This document shows positions 45,884 to 56,262 of a stretch of 64,000 nt of DNA, one piece after another; position 1 is the stretch's first letter, and each line of letters starts with the position of its first letter. The translations under genes and the position numbers were made by a program. Origin of the DNA: Janthinobacterium agaricidamnosum NBRC 102515 = DSM 9628. Its GTDB lineage: Bacteria; Pseudomonadota; Gammaproteobacteria; Burkholderiales; Burkholderiaceae_D. The DNA lies in contig NZ_HG322949.1 of NCBI RefSeq assembly GCF_000723165.1, positions 1,136,025 to 1,200,024 of the forward strand, read 5' to 3'. The notes below the pieces were generated by a model that searched no databases, was not told the DNA's origin, and was given only the letters and a program-made list of their open reading frames with translations.

Positions 45884-45916
45884 CGCCGGCCGGCAGCGAT
45901 GGCCAGCCGGCGTTTT
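45884..45916 (+). terminator. Rho-independent terminator
   Basis: CGCCGGC (45884-45890) pairs with GCCGGCG (45906-45912), with further GGC/GCC pairing in the loop, and is followed by four T. Ends the hydrolase transcript. Confidence 0.65.
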
Positions 45917-46175
45917 GAGCAACATAAATTTTTCGCGCAGCGTTAGATTTCGAGAGTCTTATTGATTAAACGCAATGTTAGTATTTCTACTGAGCAACGC
46001 CAATCGTTGCTCCGGTCACTTTCTGACTACCTGACCGTCCCCCAAGCTGAAGTTCGCAGGCCCTGATCTTTACCCGTGCCATGACGCAAGACGCTGCAGC
46101 GTCATGTTCCCGCGGTAAGAGGCGCGTTGTTCCCATGTTGTACAACGCCGTTTAAATTAAGCAATTGCTATCGTG

Positions 46176-46199
46176 CCATGGACAGCGCGCCGTCCATGG
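46176..46199. promoter_or_regulatory. Perfect inverted repeat upstream of the TenA-like gene
   Basis: CCATGGAC (46176-46183) and GTCCATGG (46192-46199) with an eight-base spacer. The long leader (45917-46286) also holds two hairpins: ATGACGC/GCGTCAT around 46080-46104 and CGTTGT/ACAACG around 46120-46148. The repeat could be an operator or part of an RNA-level switch; no gene is seen in the gap. Confidence 0.45.
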
Positions 46200-46286
46200 A
46201 TAGTCACGCTTGATCGGCAATCATGAAATTCCTGACCATTCGACCGTGCTGCAGCAGCAGTTTTCCCATCATAAGGAGGTTGACAC

Positions 46287-47021
46287 ATGAGTAATGAATT
46301 CAAACGACGAGGTCCGTTAAAGGAAGCGGAAAGCTATCCTCCCTGGTTGCAGCAAGTCTTGCGGGACACCTCGCAGGCGCGCCAACTGGTGGCCGGACAC
46401 GGGGTCTTCGCCGGCATGCGCGACGCCAGGCTCGGTGCGCGCGAATTCTACGCGTTTTTCGTCAATGGATGGCCGGTGGTTGAACAATTCCCGCAATATA
46501 TGGCGATGAATTTGCTGAAGGCGCGTTTCGGCCGCTCGGAAGGCGAAGACATGGCGCGCCGCTATTTGACGCGCAATATCCGGGTCGAACAAAACCACGC
46601 CGATTATTGGGTCGACTGGGCCGGCATGCACGATGTCTCGAAAAGCACCTTGCTGCGCGCCGAAGGTCCGCCGGCCGCGTTCGCGCTGAGCCACTGGTGC
46701 TGGAGCAGCAGCAGCGCCGACTTGCTGGCGCAAAGCATGGCCGCGACCAATTACGCGATCGAAGGCGTGACCGGCGACTGGGCCACGCTGGTGTGCAGCG
46801 CGTCTCATTATGAAGACAGTTTTCCCGCCGCCAGCCGCAAGAAAGCCATGCGCTGGCTGCAGTTGCACGCCCATTACGACGATGCGCATCCATGGGAAGC
46901 GCTCGATATCGTCGCCACGCTGCTGGGCAGCGAACCGTCCCAGGAGTCCATCGACGGCGTGCGCAACAGCATCCTGACCAGCTTCAGCCACTTCAAGGCC
47001 AGCCTCGATTGCTGCGTCTGA
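46287..47021 (+). CDS. TenA/PqqC-like (heme-oxygenase fold) protein
   Basis: 244 residues, all-helical. The sequence (EFYAFFVNGWPVVEQFPQYMAMN, then RNIRVEQNHADYWVDWA and AATNYAIEGVTGDWATLV, cited in pieces by residues about 50-70, 95-110 and 152-168) has the Glu/His-rich helices of the TenA/PqqC/CADD superfamily, which includes thiaminases and self-sacrificing or diiron oxygenases. E in VEQ, H in QNHADYW and E in AIEGV could be metal ligands. A full AAGGAGG ribosome site precedes it. No thiamine or PQQ genes are nearby, so a redox role is as likely. Confidence 0.65.
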   Translation: MSNEFKRRGPLKEAESYPPWLQQVLRDTSQARQLVAGHGVFAGMRDARLGAREFYAFFVNGWPVVEQFPQYMAMNLLKARFGRSEGEDMARRYLTRNIRVEQNHADYWVDWAGMHDVSKSTLLRAEGPPAAFALSHWCWSSSSADLLAQSMAATNYAIEGVTGDWATLVCSASHYEDSFPAASRKKAMRWLQLHAHYDDAHPWEALDIVATLLGSEPSQESIDGVRNSILTSFSHFKASLDCCV

Positions 47022-47054
47022 GCGGCCGCTGACGCCCCCGCGTTTTAGCCTGGC

Positions 47055-47430
47055 TCAGGCTGATGGGGGCTGCGGATTGGCCGCGTTTTCCCAACCACCA
47101 CCGAGTGCCTTGTACAGGCGGATCGCCGTCAGCGATACGTCGGCGTTGCAACGCAGTAGCGCGGTCTGCGCTTCCAGCAGATTGCGCTGCATCAGCAGCA
47201 CGTCTGGCAAGGCGCGGCGCCAGCCTGGTAGCGGGCCAGCGCCGCATCATGCGCATCCTGATGATGGACGATGGTGTCTTGCGGGATGGCGCGGCGGCGT
47301 TGCACGGCGCCGTAGGCCAGCAAGGTGTCGTCGATTTCATGCCATGCGGTCAAGACGGTTGGTTGATAGCGGATCGCCGCTTCCTGCTGTTCGTCAAGCG
47401 CGCGCTGCAACTGGAAATCGGCCGCCAACA
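47055..47430 (-). pseudogene. Broken efflux outer-membrane factor gene (NodT family, C-terminal part)
   Basis: Minus strand: one frame reads LQRALDEQQEAAIRYQPTVL, then TAWHEIDDTLLAYGAVQRRR and ALARYQAGAA; the next, one base off, continues LPDVLLMQRNLLEAQTALL and ends LYKALGGGWENAANPQPPSA. Both belong to the C-terminal half of NodT channels, so a frameshift lies near 47213. The upstream part is replaced at 47431 by MITE-like copy B. Non-functional. Confidence 0.8.
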
Positions 47431-47602
47431 AGAACCTATCTCAGTAGTGAGCGTCGTCTGATGGCTGCTCGTCCGGAGCGTGGCCAAGGGGCGAGGAGGA
47501 CGCATGGCGAGCCATACGACGAAGCAAGTCATAGATGAAGGCCGTATCCACGCTGTTGAGGGACTGTCAGCAGGCGATGTATTCTCTACTGGAATAGGTT
47601 CT
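47431..47602. repeat. MITE-like repeat, copy B (172 bp)
   Basis: Ends AGAACCTATCTCAGTAG and the complement of AGAACCTATTCCAGTAG. Interior shares GACGCATGGCGAGCC, GCTGTTGAGGG and the TATTCTCT end block with copy A, same orientation. It truncates the efflux pseudogene. Downstream to 47790 there is no gene; TATACT at 47731 may be a -10 for the following gene. Confidence 0.85.
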
Positions 47603-47790
47603 AAGACGGGCGCGGCGCTGCCGTGCGTCGCTTTCGCGACGCCGCGCGGTACTTGACGTATTTCCATGACTGTTGCCCGTTGACACCAGTCAAGCTGGCT
47701 TGAAACAGCCTTTTCGACGGCGGCGATTCTTATACTATTTCCTTAGGCAAACACTTAGGCTCACAACATCGTGTCGCGAAAAGGAAATGC

Positions 47791-49662
47791 ATGCCGCAAA
47801 TTTCTTTGCAACTGCTTGTAACCGCGCTGTTGCTGCTGTGCTGTGCCGCGCTGGCGGCGCTGGCGGCCAGCCAATGGCGCGCCGCGCGGCAGTGGCGCGG
47901 GCGCTGCCTGGGCCGCGCCGAACCGCCGGCGGGAATGGGGGCGGACGTCACGGCGGCCGGTGCGATGCTGCATGCGCTGCCGGCGGCCGTGATCGGCACC
48001 GACCGCGGCGGCATGGTGTCTTACCTGAATCCGCGCGCCGCGCTGATGAGCGGCTGCGCGCCGGAAGACGCGATCGGCAAGCCGATGGGCGAATTGCTGG
48101 TGATGTACCAGGATGGCGTGGCCGTCGATCCGGGGCTGCAATTGCAGGAATGCCTGCTGCGCCACGATGTGCTGGAAGCGGCGCGCGGCGCGGTGCTGTT
48201 GCGCCGTTCGGACGGCAAGCGCATCGACGTGCAATACACTTGTGCGCCATTGACCGAAGAACAGGGCGGCGCGCTGCTGCTGCTGCACGACGTGTCGGCG
48301 CGCCGCAGCGCCGAGGCGCGGCTGGAATTCATCGCCCACCACGACGGCTTGACCGGCTTGCCGAACCGGCTGCATTTCCAGATCCGCTTCGAGCACGGCA
48401 TCGCGTATGCGCGGCGCCATCGCGGCTTGCTGGCGGTGCTGTTCGTCGATATCGACCGCTTCAAGGCCATCAACGACAGCCTCGGTCATGACGTCGGCGA
48501 CCAGGTGCTGATCGAATTCGCGCACCGCATCCAGCAATGCGTGCGCAAGGTCGATACGGTGGCGCGCCAGGGCGGCGACGAGTTCATCATCCTGCTGACC
48601 GAAATGCACACGCCGCAAGACGCAGAACGGGTCGCCGAAAAAATCGTCAACGCGATCGCCGCGCCGTTCGTGATCGGCGAATACAGCCTGTCGGTGGCGG
48701 CCAGCGTCGGCCTGGCGATCTATCCGGACGACGACGACGACGTCCATGCGCTGATCGAAAAAGCCGACCTGGCGATGTACGCCGCCAAGCGCCGCGCGCC
48801 CGGCACCTGTTTGCGCTACGCGCCGCGGATGCAGGCGCAATCGCCGTCGTATATGCGCACCATCCTGGAAACCGCGCTGGGCCACGCGCTGGAACGCGAC
48901 GAATTCGTGCTGTATTACCAGCCGCGGCTGGACTTGAAGGCGCAGCGCATCAGCGGCGTCAAGGCACTGATACGCTGGAAGCATCCGGACCTGGGGCTGG
49001 TGATGCCGCTCGATTTCCTGCCGATCCTGGAAGAGAGCGCGCTGATCCTGCCGGTCGGCGCCTGGGTGCTGGCCACCGCCGCCGCGCAAGCCCGGCGCTG
49101 GATGCTGCAGGGCCAGCCCTTGCGGGTCTCGGTCAGCCTGTCGGCGCGGCAGTTTTACCAGCGCGACATCGTGCAGAATTTCACCGCGATACTGGATGCG
49201 GCCGGCGTGCCCGGTTCCTGCATCGAGCTGGAAATCGCCGCCGCGATCCTGATCGACAGCAACCAGAATTGCGAAGCGATCCTGCGCCAGTTCCGCCAGA
49301 TGGGCATGGCGATTTCGATCAGCGATTTCGGCACCGGCGACGCGTCGCTGAATTACCTGAAACGCTTCCCGGTCGATGCCGTGAAAATCGAAAAATGCTT
49401 CATCGAAGATCTCGACAAAACCGATGCGGAGGGCGACGCCGAAGCCGGTGCGATGGCGCGCGCCATCGTGGCGATGGCGCACACCCTGAAGTTGCGCACC
49501 ATCGCCAGCGGCGTCGAAACCAGCGCGCAACTGGAACAGCTGGCGTTGATGGGCTGCGATGAAGCGTTCGGCTTTTACCTGGGCCGCGCGGTGGCGCCGG
49601 CCGAGATCGACGGTTTGATCAAGAGCGGCATCGATCCTTCCGCGCTGGCCTGGCCCGATTAA
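47791..49662 (+). CDS. PAS-GGDEF-EAL protein with intact GGDEF and degenerate EAL
   Basis: 623 residues. One N-terminal transmembrane helix (about 5-27), a PAS-like domain (about 55-165, LPAAVIGTDRGGMVSYLNPR), GGDEF (about 180-345, HHDGLTGLPNRLHF and active motif RQGGDEFIILL), then EAL (about 360-610). In the EAL domain catalytic Glu is Lys (SGVKALIRW), the usual NLS is SLS, the E-x-T-E motif reads ELEIAAA, and DDFGTG is SDFGTG. So diguanylate cyclase activity is likely while phosphodiesterase activity should be lost; the EAL part may bind c-di-GMP or a partner. The stop codon overlaps repeat copy C. Confidence 0.88.
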   Translation: MPQISLQLLVTALLLLCCAALAALAASQWRAARQWRGRCLGRAEPPAGMGADVTAAGAMLHALPAAVIGTDRGGMVSYLNPRAALMSGCAPEDAIGKPMGELLVMYQDGVAVDPGLQLQECLLRHDVLEAARGAVLLRRSDGKRIDVQYTCAPLTEEQGGALLLLHDVSARRSAEARLEFIAHHDGLTGLPNRLHFQIRFEHGIAYARRHRGLLAVLFVDIDRFKAINDSLGHDVGDQVLIEFAHRIQQCVRKVDTVARQGGDEFIILLTEMHTPQDAERVAEKIVNAIAAPFVIGEYSLSVAASVGLAIYPDDDDDVHALIEKADLAMYAAKRRAPGTCLRYAPRMQAQSPSYMRTILETALGHALERDEFVLYYQPRLDLKAQRISGVKALIRWKHPDLGLVMPLDFLPILEESALILPVGAWVLATAAAQARRWMLQGQPLRVSVSLSARQFYQRDIVQNFTAILDAAGVPGSCIELEIAAAILIDSNQNCEAILRQFRQMGMAISISDFGTGDASLNYLKRFPVDAVKIEKCFIEDLDKTDAEGDAEAGAMARAIVAMAHTLKLRTIASGVETSAQLEQLALMGCDEAFGFYLGRAVAPAEIDGLIKSGIDPSALAWPD

Positions 49663-49821
49663 GAGCCTATCCCAGTAGATGAATACGTCCCCTGCTGGCG
49701 CCCCTCAGCAGCGGGGACTGCGTTGATCGTCGTCGCGTGGCGCGCCACGCTTGCTCCTCACGCCTGGTCCGCGCTGCTGATGCGCGGCCAGAACAAGACG
49801 CTTACTACTGGGATAGTCTCT
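49662..49821. repeat. MITE-like repeat, copy C (160 bp)
   Basis: Ends AGAGCCTATCCCAGTAG and the complement of AGAGACTATCCCAGTAG. Almost identical to copy D in inverted orientation (shared blocks ATGAATACGTCC, GGGGACTGCGTTGATCGTC). Its first base is the last base of the stop codon of the GGDEF-EAL gene. Confidence 0.85.
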
Positions 49822-49884
49822 AAGACCACCAGATAAACGCTCATCTGCATCCGTAGCGTGATTTCATGCGTCTGAAACCTTCTT

Positions 49885-50220
49885 TCATGCGGCACTCCAG
49901 GGCAGGCGATCCATCGCATATAACAGCGCCGCGATCACCAGCGACGGCGTTAATAGCCCCAGCCAGGCGCGCCATGCGCTACGGGCGGCGAACACCCACA
50001 GTACCGCGCACGCATAGATGGTGAACGACAGCAGCGTGGCGCTCGGCGCCGCCTCGGCGCGGGCCAGCGGCAGGCCGGCCGCCATCAGCGCGGTGACCAG
50101 CGCCGCCAGCAGATAGCCGCCGCAAATGGCGGCCAGCGCGCGCGAGGCGACCGCCAGGCGGTCGCGCACCACGCCGGTCAAGCCGATTCGCCGCAGCGGG
50201 GGCAGTTTGAAGGACGGCAT
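49885..50220 (-). CDS. DUF3649 membrane protein
   Basis: 111 residues with three to four transmembrane helices (AAICGGYLLAALVTALMAAG; SFTIYACAVLWVFAARS; LLTPSLVIAALLYAM). DUF3649 proteins are usually encoded between a TonB-dependent siderophore receptor and a PepSY protein in iron-uptake operons. Here only receptor remains upstream and no PepSY gene downstream, so the gene is an orphan of a decayed operon. It starts eight bases after the receptor remnant's stop. Confidence 0.75.
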   Translation of the reverse strand: MPSFKLPPLRRIGLTGVVRDRLAVASRALAAICGGYLLAALVTALMAAGLPLARAEAAPSATLLSFTIYACAVLWVFAARSAWRAWLGLLTPSLVIAALLYAMDRLPWSAA

Positions 50221-50227
50221 CGGCGGG

Positions 50228-50310
50228 TCAATACTGGTAACGCAGGTTCAGCGACGCATTGCGCGGATCGCTGGCGGCACGGATGGAAAGAGCGTGGCGT
50301 CGCGCCATGA
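50228..50310 (-). pseudogene. TonB-dependent receptor remnant (last residues only)
   Basis: The minus strand ends ALSIRAASDPRNASLNLRYQY then stop, the typical last beta strand of a TonB-dependent siderophore receptor (DPRN, L-x-LRY, aromatic terminus). Nothing of the 600-700 residue barrel remains upstream; about 145 bp of other sequence separates it from a Fur-like box. A deletion has joined the promoter region to the tail. Confidence 0.7.
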
Positions 50311-50455
50311 AGCATCCTTTGATGACGGCGCCTGGTCGGGGCCGGAAGTGGTCAAGGCAAGGCTGGCGTGGCGGGAAGCGTGCTGGCGGTCTGGTCGCCA
50401 GCGGCGGCGTTGGCGGCGGGCCTGTCCGCACTGGCGGCGATCATTTACCCGCATA

Positions 50456-50474
50456 AATGAGAGTGATTCCTATT
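50456..50474. promoter_or_regulatory. Fur-like box
   Basis: AATGAGAGTGATTCCTATT fits the GATAATGATAATCATTATC-type Fur consensus in its AATGAGA-n-TGATTC core. It lies upstream of the receptor remnant and also 100 bp upstream of phosphoglucomutase on the plus strand. Confidence 0.55.
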
Positions 50475-50492
50475 CTATTGCAAAGATAATAG

Positions 50493-52205
<1,713 letters not shown>

Positions 52206-52374
52206 ATGTCCGGCTTTCGGTTTTATCTGGTTAGCTGTAGAGATTTCGCCGATTGCCGGTTTGCCCCATCGGTTTGTCTATGCGCTGTTCAGTGTCTGGG
52301 GCGAGTTGGACGGATATGCTCATGTCGCCTCTCCTTGTCGCTACATCCGCATGGCATCACTGTAGCGCAAGCGA

Positions 52375-52547
52375 AGAGCCTATCCCAGTAGTGAGCGTCT
52401 TGTTCTGGCCGCGCATCGGGAGCGCGGAGCAGGCGTGAGGAGCAAGCGTGAGGAGCAAGCGTGGCGGGCCACGCGACGACGATCAACGCAGTCCCCGTTA
52501 CTGAGGGGCGCCAGAACAGGACGTATTCATCTACTGGGATAGGCTCT
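52375..52547. repeat. MITE-like repeat, copy D (173 bp)
   Basis: Ends AGAGCCTATCCCAGTAG and its exact complement. Inverted relative to copy C and nearly identical to it, except for a 13-bp tandem duplication (GCGTGAGGAGCAA twice, 52433-52458). The flanks 52206-52374 and 52548-52600 hold no gene. Confidence 0.87.
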
Positions 52548-52600
52548 TAAGCGGCACACCGTGGACAGAGCACAATGATGTGGCCTGTCCACGGTTGTAT

Positions 52601-54157
52601 TCAAGCTTTGCGGTAGTTGTCGAGCATTTTGTAGCGCTTCGCATACAGGCCGAAGGCCAGCGTCGCCAGTGCGGCGAAGGCGGCGAAGAAGAACATCTGG
52701 AAGGCGGTCACGCTGATGCCGCTGTGGCCGATCTGGCCGATGACGGTTTCATTCATGACGCTCTTGTTGACGATTAAGACCCACAGGTTGCCGACCGTGG
52801 TGGACAAGTTCCAGAAGCTCATGATCGCGCCTTTCATCGACGCCGGCGCCTGGCTGTACGCGAACTCCAGGCCGGTTGCCGACACCAGTACTTCGCCGAA
52901 GGTCAGCAGCGCATACGGCAGGATTTGCCACATGATCGACACTGCCGAACCGCTGTCGAGCGACAGTTGCAAGGTGCCGATGACGATCCAGGCCAGCGCC
53001 GAAAAGCCGATGCCGGCGGTCATGCGGCGCAATGCCGTCGCTTCCCAGCCGAAACGGTTCAGCATCGGGTACAGCACTAGGTTGTTGAATGGAATCAGCA
53101 GCATCACCAGCATCGGGTTCAGCGCCTGCATTTGCGCCGGCAAGAACCACTCGGGCTTGGTCATGCCGTTGGCCTGCACGATCCAGGTCGACGCTTTTTG
53201 GTCGAACAGCGAAAAGAAGGGCGTGACCAGCGCGAAGATGATCAGGATGCGCAATACCGCGCGCACGCCTTCGACCGCTACGTCCGGATGGATGCCGCGC
53301 GCCCGCTCCAGTTGCAGCGCGGTGCCGATGCCGCCGAACGCCAGCAGCAAGACCAGCGCGGTACAGGCCGAGATGACGAAGCCCCACGCACCGGCCATGC
53401 ACAGCGCGCCGAACGCCGCCGCCGCGCCGAAGCCGGCCACCACCAGGCCCGGACGCGACTGGCCCGGCGCGCGCGCCAGCAAGGCGCTGCGCGACACGCG
53501 CAGGAATGAATCGGGATTCGGCGGCGCCGGCGGCACGTGCACGTATTTCTTGCTGCCCATCCAGAACACGATGGTCGCCATCAGCATCATCACGCCTGGA
53601 ATGCCGAAGGCAATCGCCGGACCGTAGTCGCGCAGGAAGATCGGCATCAGCAGCGATGCGAAGAACGAGCCGAAATTGATGATCCAGTAAAACATGTCGA
53701 ACACCAGCTTGGCTTTGTGCTTGTTGCTCTGGTCGAACTGGTCGCCGACAAACGACGCCACCAGCGGCTTGATGCCGCCGGAACCGAAGGCGATCAGGAA
53801 CAGGCCGAAATAAAAGCCCTTGATATTGTCCTCAAACACGGCCAGGCAGGCGTGGCCGGCGCAATAGACCAGACTGAGCCATAAGATGGTGTTGTATTTG
53901 CCGAAGAAGCGGTCGGCCAGCCAGCCGCCCAGCAGCGGAAAGAAATACACGCCGATGACGAAGGTGTGGAACACATCCTTGGCTTCGCCGGTGCGCTGTT
54001 CGTACGGGATCAGCAGCAGCAGGGTGCTGATCAGGAATGGCGTCAGGATGTTGCGCATGCCATAGAAACTGAAGCGTTCACACCCTTCATTGGCGATGAT
54101 GTACGGTATTTGCCGGGGCATGCGCCCGGTTGCGGTGGGTGTTTCGGCCTGTGACAT
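52601..54157 (-). CDS. POT family peptide transporter
   Basis: 518 residues, 12-14 transmembrane helices. The POT signature E-x-x-E-R-F-x-x-Y is present (NEGCERFSFYGM), as is FYWIINFGSFFAS in TM5. The family imports di- and tripeptides with protons. The loop between helices 6 and 7 (VHVPPAPPNPDSFLRVSRS) is of normal length. Divergent from the padR-like gene, 271 bp away; the spacer holds the regulator's operator. Confidence 0.9.
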   Translation of the reverse strand: MSQAETPTATGRMPRQIPYIIANEGCERFSFYGMRNILTPFLISTLLLLIPYEQRTGEAKDVFHTFVIGVYFFPLLGGWLADRFFGKYNTILWLSLVYCAGHACLAVFEDNIKGFYFGLFLIAFGSGGIKPLVASFVGDQFDQSNKHKAKLVFDMFYWIINFGSFFASLLMPIFLRDYGPAIAFGIPGVMMLMATIVFWMGSKKYVHVPPAPPNPDSFLRVSRSALLARAPGQSRPGLVVAGFGAAAAFGALCMAGAWGFVISACTALVLLLAFGGIGTALQLERARGIHPDVAVEGVRAVLRILIIFALVTPFFSLFDQKASTWIVQANGMTKPEWFLPAQMQALNPMLVMLLIPFNNLVLYPMLNRFGWEATALRRMTAGIGFSALAWIVIGTLQLSLDSGSAVSIMWQILPYALLTFGEVLVSATGLEFAYSQAPASMKGAIMSFWNLSTTVGNLWVLIVNKSVMNETVIGQIGHSGISVTAFQMFFFAAFAALATLAFGLYAKRYKMLDNYRKA

Positions 54158-54390
54158 GGCGCGCGCTCTCCTAATTTTTATAAGTCCGCGATGCTAAGCT
54201 GAAGCGGCGCGCACTGGCAACACCAAATGTGGCTTTGATGCTATTTGTCGTGTTTTTTTGATAGATAAAGATCATACAGGTATAAGGCTGATAATATTTT
54301 TCTATCTGCAATATTTTGTGCTGTTGCCGTGCCGTGCTTGCGATTGAATGTCATGCTGAAATAAAACTTGAATTTTTACATTGTCAAGTT

Positions 54391-54418
54391 AAGATATATC
54401 TTATTACGATATATCTTA
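54391..54418. promoter_or_regulatory. Twin operator upstream of the PadR-like gene
   Basis: Perfect palindrome AAGATATATCTT (54391-54402), then a second GATATATCTTA (54408-54418); the centres are 15 bp apart. It ends 11 bp before the gene's ATG. A GATATATC core also marks the operator of E. coli YqjI. Confidence 0.65.
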
Positions 54419-54428
54419 TGGGACTATC

Positions 54429-54947
54429 ATGTTGCATTTATTGCGCGGTTCGCACCGCTTGCACGTTCATGCCCATCATGGCGGCGCTGCTGGCGGACGT
54501 GGTCCGAAGCGCTTCGACGCCGGTGCGATGCGTTATGTCGTCTTGCAACTGATCGCCGATAAACCACGCCATGGCTACGAAATCATCAAGGCTATCGAGC
54601 AGCGCGCCGGCGGCGGTTATGCGCCGAGTCCGGGGGCGATTTATCCGCTGCTGGCGATGTTGCTGGACCTGGGCCATGTATCGGCGACCCCGGATGGCAA
54701 CAAGAAGTTGCACAGCATTACGCCGGAAGGGCTGGTTTTCCTGCAAGATAACCGGCAATACGCCGATGCGATCCTGGCGCGGATGGATGGCGCCGGCGAA
54801 CATTGCGACGACTTGCGCCATTTGATGCATCAACTGAAGGAAGCGGTCGCGTCGCGTGTCCATCTCGACGGCCCGACGACGGCGCGGGCCGATGGCGTGC
54901 GCGCGATATTGCGCCAGGCCATACGCGATATCGATGCACTGAAGTAA
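54429..54947 (+). CDS. PadR family regulator, YqjI-like (metal-responsive)
   Basis: 172 residues. A histidine-rich N-terminus (HLLRGSHRLHVHAHHGG) precedes the PadR winged helix (MRYVVLQLIADKPRHGYEI; GGYAPSPGAIYPLLAMLLDLG) and a helical C-terminus. The order matches E. coli YqjI, a nickel-responsive repressor with the same kind of His-rich extension, and the motif HGYEIIKAIEQ is nearly the same as YqjI's. Likely senses nickel or another metal and represses itself and the MFS gene 36 bp downstream. Confidence 0.85.
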   Translation: MLHLLRGSHRLHVHAHHGGAAGGRGPKRFDAGAMRYVVLQLIADKPRHGYEIIKAIEQRAGGGYAPSPGAIYPLLAMLLDLGHVSATPDGNKKLHSITPEGLVFLQDNRQYADAILARMDGAGEHCDDLRHLMHQLKEAVASRVHLDGPTTARADGVRAILRQAIRDIDALK

Positions 54948-54983
54948 CTCCGGGTTCCCCCTTTACCTGTAAAAGAAGAAAAA

Positions 54984-56252
54984 ATGCATACACCTGTCTT
55001 ACCCTCTGCCTTACCGTTATTATCGGCCGGCCGCGAACGAGCCCTGCTGTGGCTGCTGGCGCTGATTCAATTTACCGTCATCATGGATTTCATGGTGATG
55101 ATGCCGCTGGCGCCGCAATTGATGCACGCCTTCGCCATCGGTCCGGCCGCCGTGTCGGGCGCGGTGTCGGCCTACGCCTGGTGCGCCGGTTTGTCCGGCT
55201 TGCTGGCCATCACGTATATCGACCGTTTCGACCGCAAGAACTTGTTGCTGATGATGTTTTGCCTGTTCACGCTGTCGAACCTGGCGTGCGCGATGGCGCC
55301 GAATTTCCACGTGCTGGTGCTGTCGCGCGCGTTTGCCGGACTGACCGGCGGCGTGCTGGGCGCCATCATCATGGCCATCATCGGCGACGTGATTCCCGCC
55401 GAGCGCCGCGGCGCCGCGTCCGGCATCGTCATGACGTCGTTCAGCCTGGCCGCGGTGGCCGGCGTGCCGCTCGGCGTCAGCCTGGCGGCGCACTTCAACT
55501 GGGCCGCGCCGTTTTATTTGCTGGTCATCTTTTCGCTGCTGATCTGGCTCGGCGCGGCGCGCGTCTTGCCGGAATTGAACAGTCACCGTGCCGGCAAGCC
55601 GGCCACGCTGGCCGAAGTCTTGCCCAACCTGCTGAACCTGTTCCGCGAGCGGCGCCATCTGTATGCGTTCTTGCTGTCCATGATGAATATTACGGCCAGC
55701 ATGCTGGTGATCCCGTTTATTTCGCCTGTACTGGTCGGCAATCTCGGCATCGCGCCGGGCGATATCGGCTGGGCTTACCTGGCGGGCGGCGCGACGACGC
55801 TGTTCACCGCGCGCTGGATCGGCAAATGGTCGGACCGCAGCGGCAAGCACCGGGCGTACCGCCTGGTGGCGCTGTTTTCGATCTTGCCCATGCTGTTTGT
55901 CACGCATATGCCGCAACTGTCCTTGCTGGCGGTTATGGTGACTTTCTCTTTCTTTATGATCCCTGTTTCCGGGCGTAATATCCCGATGCAAGCATTGCTG
56001 ACCACGATACCGGAACCGTCGCGGCGCGGCGCCTTTCTCAGCGCCAATTCGGCGATCCAGCAAGTGGGCAGCGGGCTGGGCGCATGGCTGGGCGGCCTGA
56101 CCTTGCAGGTCGACAGCGCCGGCCACATCAGCGGTTATGGCATCAATGGCTGGATCGCGGCCGGGGTGACCTTGTTTACCGTGCTGTGGGTGGGCCGCGT
56201 GCAAGCGCAGTCGCCGGCGACGATCTTGCCGACGACGCCAACAGCGGCTTGA
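54984..56252 (+). CDS. MFS transporter
   Basis: 422 residues, 12 transmembrane helices. Loop 2-3 motif reads DRFDRKNLLL, and the family signature LSRAFAGLTGGVLGAIIMA is in TM4. Antiporter-type motif C (GVPLGVSL) suggests a drug or metabolite exporter. Cotranscribed with the padR-like gene, whose product probably controls it. Substrate unknown; a metal-chelate exporter is possible from the context. Confidence 0.87.
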   Translation: MHTPVLPSALPLLSAGRERALLWLLALIQFTVIMDFMVMMPLAPQLMHAFAIGPAAVSGAVSAYAWCAGLSGLLAITYIDRFDRKNLLLMMFCLFTLSNLACAMAPNFHVLVLSRAFAGLTGGVLGAIIMAIIGDVIPAERRGAASGIVMTSFSLAAVAGVPLGVSLAAHFNWAAPFYLLVIFSLLIWLGAARVLPELNSHRAGKPATLAEVLPNLLNLFRERRHLYAFLLSMMNITASMLVIPFISPVLVGNLGIAPGDIGWAYLAGGATTLFTARWIGKWSDRSGKHRAYRLVALFSILPMLFVTHMPQLSLLAVMVTFSFFMIPVSGRNIPMQALLTTIPEPSRRGAFLSANSAIQQVGSGLGAWLGGLTLQVDSAGHISGYGINGWIAAGVTLFTVLWVGRVQAQSPATILPTTPTAA

Positions 56253-56262
56253 CGCGGATGAG

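Noticed and set aside
47761..49530. 589-residue minus-strand frame opposite the GGDEF-EAL gene
   Set aside because: Antisense to recognised domains, no supporting features.
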